A stretch of 64,000 nt of DNA from the NCBI GenBank assembly GCA_015075325.1, contig JABTUP010000008.1, positions 1-64,000 on the forward strand, in the 5' to 3' direction. The DNA is from Flavobacteriales bacterium (GTDB taxonomy: Bacteria; Bacteroidota; Bacteroidia; Flavobacteriales_E; Vicingaceae). A model generated the notes under the pieces. The model was not told where the DNA came from, ran no database searches, and saw nothing but the letters and a program-made list of their open reading frames with translations. Positions 56,112-64,000 of this stretch are shown here, in pieces (position 1 is the first letter of the stretch; each line of letters starts with the position of its first letter). A program made the position numbers and the translations under genes.

Positions 56112-57521
56112 ATGAAAAAAAGTTTTAAAATTTTAGCCCTATTAATGCTATCAACAACAGCATTATTCTCTCAAACAGTAAACATGCTATCAGATACAGG
56201 TAATGTTGGTGTAGGAACAGCATCGCCAAGTACTAAATTGGAAGTTATTGGAGATACAAAACTTGATGGACGATTAGAAATTATAAACGAAGTGAGTATA
56301 AAAGATAGCTTAAAAGTTGATAAGAAATTAACCGTTGAACAAGATGTGAAAATTAAAGGGCAATCTGTTTTTGATGGTGAGGGAAAGTTTAAAAGTGATT
56401 TACGTGTTTTAGGTACTGCACGAATGAAAGAGAAACTTGTTGTTGATAGTATAGCTAATTTTAAAGATAAGATAGTGGTTGATGGTTTAGGAAGATTTAA
56501 TGGAGATATCAAACTTACAGGAGAATTTATATTTGGAAATAATAAAAAAATAGGTTATTTACCAGCATCAGGAGGTAATCCAGAAATTATTGGCTTTGGT
56601 AGAGCACCTAGTCTAGACCCATTAGCTGACCCCTGTTTTTCTCCAGTTATACCAACATACAATCAGTTTAGCGGAATGATACAGGCATGGGGCTATAGTG
56701 ATAATGACCCAATTAACGGAAAAGTAAATGTGTTGAATATGGGGTACGATGGGGCAAATGGGATTATAGATATGAAAGGAGTTTATACAGATAACTCTAA
56801 CTCAAAATTGTTAATTAATTGGTACTGTGGAAAAGATGTTGCTATTAATGCAAACCCAGCGAAAGGTGGAAATGTAACAATGACTTCTTCTGCTACTGGA
56901 ATGGTTGGAATAGGTAAAACACCTTTGTACAAGCTTGATGTTGCGGGAAATATGAGTATTAACAGTAATAAATTGTTTTTTAAAGACGAAAATCATGGAT
57001 TAGGATATTTTCAAGCTCATGCCGACCAAACTATTGACGGACCAGTTTTGTTTGGTTATTCAGGTGGAGCGTTAGCTACTAAACAAGGAACAGTAACTAA
57101 AAATATTTTAACATGGAATGCAATTGGGGAAGTTAGCATTAAGTCAGATGCAACACAGAATACTAAAACTTATACCGTTGTTGATGGTGTTTCAGGATAT
57201 GATGTGTATAGAGTAATGAGTAACGGACATGTATTTGCTACCGAGTTAACCATTAAATTAAAAGAAGATTTCCCAGATTATGTATTTGCAAAAGACTACC
57301 AATTGATGCCGTTGGCTGAATTGGATAAATTTATTACAAAAAACAAACATTTACCTAATATTCCTAATGCTAAAGAAGTTGAAAAAAACGGACTTAATGT
57401 AAGTGAAATCCAACTGAAACAAATGGAAAAAATAGAAGAGTTGACCTTGTATATTTTAGAATTAAACAAGAGGTTAGAAAAGCTGGAAAAAGAAAACACT
57501 TTATTGAAAGAAGAAAAATAA
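56112..57521 (+). CDS. Secreted tail-fibre-like protein
   Basis: A 469-residue protein with a signal peptide ending LFSQTVNM. The typical repeat motif GNVGVGTASPSTKLEVIGD near 28-46 recurs as GMVGIGKTPLYKLDVAGN near 265. These segments, with beta-strand repeats (DKLTVEQDVKIKG...), resemble phage tail-fibre shafts. The C-terminus has PLAELDKFITKNKHLPNIP and a coiled coil (EIQLKQMEKIEELTLYILELNKRLEKLEKEN), the common end of Bacteroidota proteins of this type. Probably exported; surface exposure is likely. It is the first gene of the locus with the T9SS and Rhs genes. Confidence 0.82.
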   Translation: MKKSFKILALLMLSTTALFSQTVNMLSDTGNVGVGTASPSTKLEVIGDTKLDGRLEIINEVSIKDSLKVDKKLTVEQDVKIKGQSVFDGEGKFKSDLRVLGTARMKEKLVVDSIANFKDKIVVDGLGRFNGDIKLTGEFIFGNNKKIGYLPASGGNPEIIGFGRAPSLDPLADPCFSPVIPTYNQFSGMIQAWGYSDNDPINGKVNVLNMGYDGANGIIDMKGVYTDNSNSKLLINWYCGKDVAINANPAKGGNVTMTSSATGMVGIGKTPLYKLDVAGNMSINSNKLFFKDENHGLGYFQAHADQTIDGPVLFGYSGGALATKQGTVTKNILTWNAIGEVSIKSDATQNTKTYTVVDGVSGYDVYRVMSNGHVFATELTIKLKEDFPDYVFAKDYQLMPLAELDKFITKNKHLPNIPNAKEVEKNGLNVSEIQLKQMEKIEELTLYILELNKRLEKLEKENTLLKEEK

Positions 57522-57538
57522 TCCCAAAGGAAATTACC

Positions 57539-57967
57539 ATGATGAAAAACATAATGTTGATAGCATTTTTGCTTACAAATATTTCGGTTTATTCTCAAAC
57601 TATTGAATATGTTTATGATGCAGCAGGAAACAGGACACAACGAAAATTGTTTGTTTTAGACCCTGGTGGAGGAACTTCACGACTTGGTCAAATACCTTCA
57701 GAAGAACCAATCTCAGAACAGTTAACAACTGATTCGAAGTTAACCATCTATCCAAACCCAGTAAAAGAACAATTAAACCTAAAAGTAGATGGTTCATTTG
57801 TAGCTTACGATATTGTTTTAACCGACCTAACAGGGAAAGTTTTTTTATCTAAAACAATAAATGACAGTTCTACTCAGCTCGATTTTACTACTTATCCTAA
57901 AGGGATTTACCTACTCCGCACAGGAGCAAACAACCAATTTACCGAATGGAAAATTATTAAACAGTAA
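57539..57967 (+). CDS. Small T9SS-sorted protein with a YD-repeat fragment
   Basis: A 142-residue protein with a signal peptide (ending VYSQ). Directly after it come YVYDAAGNRTQRKL, one Rhs-type YD unit. The C-terminal 80 residues are a type A T9SS sorting domain: IYPNPVKEQLNL, LTDLTGKVFLSK, YPKGIYLLRTG and the basic end EWKIIKQ. This domain directs export across the outer membrane by the type IX system. It lies between the tail-fibre-like gene and the Rhs gene and could be a carrier or remnant. Confidence 0.85.
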   Translation: MMKNIMLIAFLLTNISVYSQTIEYVYDAAGNRTQRKLFVLDPGGGTSRLGQIPSEEPISEQLTTDSKLTIYPNPVKEQLNLKVDGSFVAYDIVLTDLTGKVFLSKTINDSSTQLDFTTYPKGIYLLRTGANNQFTEWKIIKQ

Positions 57968-57972
57968 GGATA

Positions 57973-60900
57973 ATGAAGAAATTAATAAACAGCATAATCA
58001 TTTTAATGTGTTTAACAAACACCTTAGATGCTCAAACGGTAATTACGTTGAATCAACCCGAAAGTGGTAATAAAATACATGTAGCTACGGAAAAAATTAA
58101 TTTTATCCCTAATTATAATTTTCAGGGTAGTACATCAAATCAAAATCACTCCTACATAGATAATACGATACCTGGTCAAATGGATTATTCTTCAGGAGTT
58201 TTTACTGGAGGAACATTTGAGAAGGATATTAATACTGATTTGGCAGTGGGTTACACGACTGGAAGTCATGCTGTAACACCTTTTGGTGCAGCAAATTATA
58301 CAATACCTCTAAAACTTCCACCAGGGACAAGTAGTTTAATGCCTGAATTAAGTATTTCTTATAGTAGTCAAGGAGGTAACGCTGAATTGGGTATGGGATG
58401 GAATATTAATGGATTATCAGCTATTTCTAGAGTTTCCAAAACAAAATATCATAATAATGTAATTGAACCAGTCAAATTAGATAATACAGATCAATTCTCA
58501 TTAGATGGTAACCGTATTATTGCAGAAATTCCACAATCGCATGGCTTAACTGGAGCAATCTATTATACAGAAATAGAAACCTTTTCAAGAATTACATCCT
58601 ATGGTTATGTCTCTGGTAAAGGACCAACATGGTTTAAAGTAGAAACAAAAGATGGAAGAACAATAGAGTATGGAAACTCTGATGATTCAAAGTTCATGAG
58701 TGATGATGGAACTGCGGTAATTTATTGGAGAGTAAACAAAATTTCAGACCCTTACGGTAATTATATTGAATTTGTTTATAAAAATGATGAAAGACATTCT
58801 AGGATAGATAAAATTAAATATACTGGAAATACTCTTGCTAATCTTATGCCATATAACACTATTCAGTTTTATTACGATAATAGAACAGATAAAAATACAG
58901 CTTATGTGGCAGGCTCAACAATTAAAACAAATTACATTTTAAAGAAAATAGAAGTTAGGGGAGATGGTCAAATAGCCAGAAATTATCATTTTAAATATGG
59001 TCTGAACAATTACAGTTTCTTAACAGAAGTTAAAGAAACAGGGAAAAATGGTGGAGAACTAAATTCTACCATTTTTAAGTATGGAGATAATCCTCAGGAC
59101 TTTGAAATGCAGTTATCAAATCTTACTATCCCTACTGATAGACCACTTTTTTCGGGTGATTTTAATGGCGATGGATATTCTGATGTTATAGATTTGGAAT
59201 ATAACTATTGTACCCCAAGTGCAGGTCCTCCTCCAAGTGGAGGAACACTGGGGTTACCAACTGCACGTGTCCGTCTTAATAATAAAAACAATACCTTTTC
59301 ACTTGTAAATACTACATGTATAAGGGTGCATACTTATTCTTATGCCTATGATCAGTTTGGTCAGATAATTATTACAGGTTCATCAAATAATAATGTCTAT
59401 GGCGTATCTGATTACATGGGTACTGGGAAAGATAATTTATTAACCGCTGACATCTCTTTTGATCAAGCAACTAATGAATACTCTGTTATAAATTATAGAC
59501 TATTTTCATTAGATGATAATAATCAAATAATAACAAGTTATTCTCATGCAGGTGGTGGTAAAATTGCTAACATGAATAATTTTATACACAGTGGTGATTT
59601 TGATGGAGACGGTGCTGTTGATTTTTTTACAGTATTAAAACAAAATACAACTCCATTCAATAATCTAGTTAAATTACAATTTCCTCGAAAAAATCAACAA
59701 GTTGATTTGAATTCAACTGATATATTAAAACTAGCGGATGCAGATTTCATCTCCATAATTAATTTTGATGGCGACCAAAAACAAGATGTTTTAGTAAGAA
59801 AAGGCTCTGTAACCACTATCTATACATTCGACAACAATAATAACTTACAACAATTGTACACATCATCTGCATTGTTAGGAAATAATTACAATGTATATGG
59901 TGGTGATTTTAATGGTGATGGTAAAACTGATTTACTTATTAAAAATGCTAGTAACAATTGGAATATAGCTTACTCAAAAGGAGTTTCTTTTCAAATAGAA
60001 TCTTTTAATTTTCAAAATACAGTAGATGTTACTAACCACAAGTTAATGATTGCAGATTTTAATGGTGATGGAAAATCAGACATTTTTCATGCGTACATGA
60101 CCTCTCCTTTTAACAGTTCTTCCCCATCATCAACTATTAAAATATATTATTCATTAGGAGATAATAACTTTACTACCCCATCTCCAATAACCAGAAGTAG
60201 TGACTTAAATAAAGAAGTATTAGTATCAGGAGATTACAATGGAGATAGTAAGTTAGATTTTTTAAATAGACCTTATACTGCAACTGCTCCAATTCCATTT
60301 ATTTATTTTAATAAAAATGGAAAAGAATTGCTTTTAGAAAAGATATTAAACGGATTTAATCAATTAACAACATTTACATACGACTATCTTACCAATAGTG
60401 CTATTTACACCAAAGAAAATGATGCTATTTATCCATTGGTGGATATTCAACTACCAATACCTGTAGTAACTGCTGTTACCATACCAGATGGAATAGGAGG
60501 AACTAATACTACAAGTTATTTATATCAGGGTGCAAAACTTCATCGGGCGGATAAGGGTTTTTTAGGTTATCATATTATTACCGCTCAAAATAATGTAAGT
60601 AAAACAAAAACCGTAACACAATACCAATTTAAAACAATGGGAGCTCCTAAGATTGATGGCTCTAAATTTAATGCTTCTGTTCCTGAAAAGATTGATGTAT
60701 ATTCTACTGCTTCAGGAAATCAATGGTTGAGTACAACCTTTTATTCAAATACACATTCTGACCGATCTAATGGAAGATTCTTCCCTTATGTAGCGTTTAT
60801 CAATAGTACTGATAAATTAAATGTACAAGACCGTGCTGAGTTTTTTGGATATGACGGTAATGGAAATCTAATTAACCATACTGTAAATAACAGTACAGGA

Positions 60901-63900
60901 ACTGGCTCAACCATTACTACTAACACCTATGAACAAAAAGGGAGTTGGATACCTTCAAGTGTAAAAAGCTCAACTACAACTTTTAATAGAGAAGGACCAG
61001 GAAATACACAGACAAGCAGAATTGTTACATATGACTATTACGCTAATGGTAGTATAAAAAATATAACCAATAATGTCGGTTCTCCTAAAGCTGTTACTAC
61101 AGAATATGAATATAATGCGTTTGGTAATCCAATTAAAAAAACTGTTTCGAGCAATGGAGATATTCGTGAAACATCTTATCAATTCGACTATAAAGGCAGG
61201 TTTATTATAGAAACCACCAACGCTTTAGGGCAGAAAAGCTATGCAACATATTCTCATTTGTGGGGAGTGCCATTGTCTCAAATAGGGGTAGATGGATTAA
61301 CAACAACATACCAATACAATGAATTTGGTAGCTTAATTTCCACAACAACTCCCGATAACCTAACAGCTACAATTGAATATGCTTGGGATTTAGGTAGTGG
61401 GGGAAATGGTACTCCAACCGAAGTGCAAAATGCTATTTTTACAAAAAAAACAACTATACCAGGAAAACCAGTAACTAAAACTTGGTTTGATGCTTTTAGC
61501 AGGGAACGAAAAACAGAAATAGCTGGGTTTAACCAGAATATTTACAGTATTACTTCTTATGATAATCTAGGTAACATTAAAACACAAACCGCACCTTATT
61601 ATGCCTCCGAACCTCCTATAGTTACAACCAATACTTACGATAATTACAACAAATTGGTATTATCGCAAAATGCTGTTGGTTCTACCACTTACGAATACCA
61701 GTATGGAGTAGTGCTTTCTCAAAATGATTATCCTGGATTTAGTACACGAAGAGTTACCAAAACCATTGCTACTTTACCTGATGGAGAAACAAAAACATCA
61801 TTGACAGATGCTGCGGGTAAAGTAATAGAGGTAGTGGATAATGGAGGTAAATTAGAATACCTATACAATACACAATTACAATTAAAGGAGGTTAAATTAA
61901 ATAGTGCTGTGGTTTCTACTATGGAGTACGACCAACAGGGCAATCAAACCAAATTAATTGACCCAAATGCAGGAATTACCACTTACGATTATAATGGATT
62001 TGGTGAACTTATTTATCAAAAAGATGCTAAAAACAACATTTTTGAAATGGTTTATGATGCGATAGGAAGATTGGAAACCAAAACCGAAAATGGTAGTCTA
62101 AGCACTAACTATACCTATAAACAATCAGGAAATGGTATAAACCAACCCGAAGAAATAACCTACAATGGCATTTCCCAGAAGTTTACTTACGATTATTTGG
62201 GTAGAGTAACCGAAACTAAAGAAACTTTTGAAGGTGAAGAATATGTTTTTGGTTATCAGTATGATGGATTTAACCGTGTTGAGCAAACCACTTACCCTTC
62301 AGGATTTATAACCAAACATACCTATAACAGCATTGGTTACCCTACTGCGGTAACCGACGAACAAGCCAGTGTAACTTATTGGCAAGCTGGTAGTATGAAT
62401 GCCTATAACCAATACAAAACCTATACTTTGGGTAATGGGCAAGTCACTACTAAAACCTATGATGATTACGGCTTGCCAACACAAATAAGTACTTCCGACC
62501 CCAACATTCAAAATTTAGTACTTAACTTTAACCCACAAAACGGTAATTTAATGAGTAGAGCCAACCCAACCAAAAATTTGTTGGAAGAATTTACTTACGA
62601 TAATTTACAACGCTTAACCGAAACCAAAGTAAACGGAGTGATACAATTGAGTACACAATATCAAGGCAACGGGAACATTGGCTTTAAAACCGATGCAGGA
62701 AATTACACCTACGATGTAAACCGAAAAAATGCAGCAATACAAGTGAGCAACCCATTAGCAACCATAAGTAGCAATGTACAAGATATTATCTACACCCCCT
62801 TTAACAGTGTTAGCTCCATTCTTGAAAACAACAACGAACTAACCTTTACTTATGGAGCTGACCAACAACGCCGAAAAATGGAATACAAAGTTGGCGGAAC
62901 AGTAGAAAAAACAACCTATTATTTTGGTAATTACGAAAAAATAAAACTAGCCAATGGCGATGAAACCGAACTACATTACATTGCAGGAGGCGATGGTTTA
63001 GTAGCCATACATGTAATAACTACGCCCAACACTCAGTCCTCAACATCCACTACTTTTTATACTTATACCGACCATTTAGGTTCTATATTAACACTTACCG
63101 ATAATGTAGGCAACAGTGTTTTTGAAACCAATTTTGATGCTTGGGGAAGAAGAAGAAATGTAGACAATTGGACTTACACTAACACCGAAACTTTTGTTGA
63201 AAATGGTTATAACTTTAGTTGGCTAACACGTGGCTATACAGGGCATGAACACCTTGCTGAGTTTGGTTTGATAAACATGAACGGTAGGTTGTACGACCCT
63301 ATTTTAGGAAGAATGTTAAGCCCTGATAATTATGTACAAGATGCCACCAGTACACAAGGTTACAACCGTTACAGCTATGTGGTAAATAATCCTTTAAAAT
63401 ATACCGACCCAAGTGGTGAGTTTCTTTCAGGAATAGGGGCTGCGGTTCTTGGTTGGGTTAGTACTATTGGTGATGCAACAAGTAATGCTGTTTCATCAGG
63501 AGTATTAGTTCAAGGGGCTATGGCAGCAGGTCAAGTTTTTGCTATGGCAGGCATTACTTATGTTTCTATTTATGCAGGTTTAGCAATTTCTACTTCTTCA
63601 ATTCCTTTTGCTAATACCTTTGCAATAGTGGCTTCATCGTTTACCAGTAATATAGGAATGAGTACGCTTAATGGAAACACAAGTGTTGTAGTAAGCGTTG
63701 GTTTTGCTTCTTACGATTTTGATAATGGAAAAGCAAATGGCATTTGGAACTGGAATAACCTAAGCCCAATAGAAAAAATTGGGTATGGTTTTGGGGCTTT
63801 GGCGAACCTTAGAGACATTAATCAATTAATAAATAGTACAGATGTAAACTTATATACTCAAACAAGATATGAAGATGGAAGTAAAGATAAAATATCACAT

Positions 63901-64000
63901 TCAGGTATTGTTGATAATGAAACTGGGGAGAAATTGATGTCGTTTGGACCCAATTCAAGAGGTTACATTAACGGTAAAGTAGGTTTTGCTTTAGAGCCAA
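57973..64000 (+). CDS. SpvB/YD-repeat Rhs protein, 3' end beyond the window
   Basis: An open frame of at least 2009 codons from the ATG at 57973, without a stop before the window end. Signal peptide (ending TLDAQ); an SpvB-type N-terminal domain (TPFGAANYTIPLKLPPGTSSLMPELSISYSSQGG, GMGWNINGLS); FG-GAP/VCBS repeats with calcium-type motifs (DFNGDGYSDV, DFDGDGAVDF, DFNGDGKTDL, DFNGDGKSDI); then YD repeats and the Rhs core end (RLYDPILGRMLSPDNY... NRYSYVVNNPLKYTDPSGEF). The tail after this point is the effector region; its start contains KISHSGIVDNETGEKLMSFGP, not assigned. Such proteins are polymorphic toxins or surface adhesins. Confidence 0.88.
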   Translation, partial: MKKLINSIIILMCLTNTLDAQTVITLNQPESGNKIHVATEKINFIPNYNFQGSTSNQNHSYIDNTIPGQMDYSSGVFTGGTFEKDINTDLAVGYTTGSHAVTPFGAANYTIPLKLPPGTSSLMPELSISYSSQGGNAELGMGWNINGLSAISRVSKTKYHNNVIEPVKLDNTDQFSLDGNRIIAEIPQSHGLTGAIYYTEIETFSRITSYGYVSGKGPTWFKVETKDGRTIEYGNSDDSKFMSDDGTAVIYWRVNKISDPYGNYIEFVYKNDERHSRIDKIKYTGNTLANLMPYNTIQFYYDNRTDKNTAYVAGSTIKTNYILKKIEVRGDGQIARNYHFKYGLNNYSFLTEVKETGKNGGELNSTIFKYGDNPQDFEMQLSNLTIPTDRPLFSGDFNGDGYSDVIDLEYNYCTPSAGPPPSGGTLGLPTARVRLNNKNNTFSLVNTTCIRVHTYSYAYDQFGQIIITGSSNNNVYGVSDYMGTGKDNLLTADISFDQATNEYSVINYRLFSLDDNNQIITSYSHAGGGKIANMNNFIHSGDFDGDGAVDFFTVLKQNTTPFNNLVKLQFPRKNQQVDLNSTDILKLADADFISIINFDGDQKQDVLVRKGSVTTIYTFDNNNNLQQLYTSSALLGNNYNVYGGDFNGDGKTDLLIKNASNNWNIAYSKGVSFQIESFNFQNTVDVTNHKLMIADFNGDGKSDIFHAYMTSPFNSSSPSSTIKIYYSLGDNNFTTPSPITRSSDLNKEVLVSGDYNGDSKLDFLNRPYTATAPIPFIYFNKNGKELLLEKILNGFNQLTTFTYDYLTNSAIYTKENDAIYPLVDIQLPIPVVTAVTIPDGIGGTNTTSYLYQGAKLHRADKGFLGYHIITAQNNVSKTKTVTQYQFKTMGAPKIDGSKFNASVPEKIDVYSTASGNQWLSTTFYSNTHSDRSNGRFFPYVAFINSTDKLNVQDRAEFFGYDGNGNLINHTVNNSTGTGSTITTNTYEQKGSWIPSSVKSSTTTFNREGPGNTQTSRIVTYDYYANGSIKNITNNVGSPKAVTTEYEYNAFGNPIKKTVSSNGDIRETSYQFDYKGRFIIETTNALGQKSYATYSHLWGVPLSQIGVDGLTTTYQYNEFGSLISTTTPDNLTATIEYAWDLGSGGNGTPTEVQNAIFTKKTTIPGKPVTKTWFDAFSRERKTEIAGFNQNIYSITSYDNLGNIKTQTAPYYASEPPIVTTNTYDNYNKLVLSQNAVGSTTYEYQYGVVLSQNDYPGFSTRRVTKTIATLPDGETKTSLTDAAGKVIEVVDNGGKLEYLYNTQLQLKEVKLNSAVVSTMEYDQQGNQTKLIDPNAGITTYDYNGFGELIYQKDAKNNIFEMVYDAIGRLETKTENGSLSTNYTYKQSGNGINQPEEITYNGISQKFTYDYLGRVTETKETFEGEEYVFGYQYDGFNRVEQTTYPSGFITKHTYNSIGYPTAVTDEQASVTYWQAGSMNAYNQYKTYTLGNGQVTTKTYDDYGLPTQISTSDPNIQNLVLNFNPQNGNLMSRANPTKNLLEEFTYDNLQRLTETKVNGVIQLSTQYQGNGNIGFKTDAGNYTYDVNRKNAAIQVSNPLATISSNVQDIIYTPFNSVSSILENNNELTFTYGADQQRRKMEYKVGGTVEKTTYYFGNYEKIKLANGDETELHYIAGGDGLVAIHVITTPNTQSSTSTTFYTYTDHLGSILTLTDNVGNSVFETNFDAWGRRRNVDNWTYTNTETFVENGYNFSWLTRGYTGHEHLAEFGLINMNGRLYDPILGRMLSPDNYVQDATSTQGYNRYSYVVNNPLKYTDPSGEFLSGIGAAVLGWVSTIGDATSNAVSSGVLVQGAMAAGQVFAMAGITYVSIYAGLAISTSSIPFANTFAIVASSFTSNIGMSTLNGNTSVVVSVGFASYDFDNGKANGIWNWNNLSPIEKIGYGFGALANLRDINQLINSTDVNLYTQTRYEDGSKDKISHSGIVDNETGEKLMSFGPNSRGYINGKVGFALEP

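Noticed and set aside
57296..57640. 114-residue minus-strand ORF
   Set aside because: Antisense shadow of the tail-fibre-like and T9SS genes.
1..64000. CRISPR arrays or insertion sequences
   Set aside because: No regularly spaced repeat-spacer units and no transposase domains were seen.

Overview
The window is AT-rich chromosomal DNA from a member of the Bacteroidota, most likely a flavobacterial or related lineage. The evidence is the gene families present (lipoproteins, a type IX secretion C-terminal domain, tail-fibre-like and Rhs surface proteins), the lack of strong Shine-Dalgarno sites, and repeated promoter boxes of the Bacteroidota form TAnnTTTG(C). No strain can be named from the sequence alone.

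Layout. 1-39 kb is ordinary housekeeping chromosome: a zinc-ribbon protein, a lytic transglycosylase, tryptophan 2,3-dioxygenase, the proton-translocating transhydrogenase pntAB, an SDR oxidoreductase with an L,D-transpeptidase, an ileS/DksA-like/lspA cluster, a HigBA-type toxin-antitoxin pair, gltX, glnS, folB, a small phosphatase, dnaA, a 5'-nucleotidase split over two genes, a large PAS/GAF sensor kinase with its LuxR-type regulator, FecD/FecE-type transporter parts, a membrane patatin-like lipase, an ABC-2 exporter-like fusion with two secreted proteins, a sodium/solute symporter and a DUF58 protein. A tRNA-Asp(GTC) lies at 39.3 kb.

From the tRNA to about 55 kb the content looks like a mobilizable element carrying defence cargo: an excisionase-like HTH protein, a primase/helicase-like ATPase, a cluster of 11-bp-phased repeats with a strong hairpin, a MobC-like protein, an accessory membrane protein and a relaxase. 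These are followed by a type IIG restriction-modification enzyme, a GIY-YIG protein, a PHP/SMC-like ATPase, a TcmP/three-Cys-motif pair and a GHKL ATPase-STAS fusion. No integrase and no second copy of the tRNA 3' end was found in the window, so the element borders are not proven. The cargo run (45.2-54.7 kb) is the best candidate for a poorly described system.

From 56.1 kb to the end there is a surface-protein locus: a secreted tail-fibre-like protein, a small T9SS-sorted protein, and a very large SpvB/FG-GAP/YD-repeat Rhs protein that runs off the right edge, so its C-terminal effector domain is not visible.

Four genes in the first 35 kb carry single-base frame changes (a STAS-like protein, ileS, the sensor kinase and the ABC fusion). 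Because one is the essential ileS, residual assembly indels are the simplest explanation and should be excluded before biological readings. Intergenic hairpin repeats are dispersed around the tRNA synthetase genes and near 22.5 kb.
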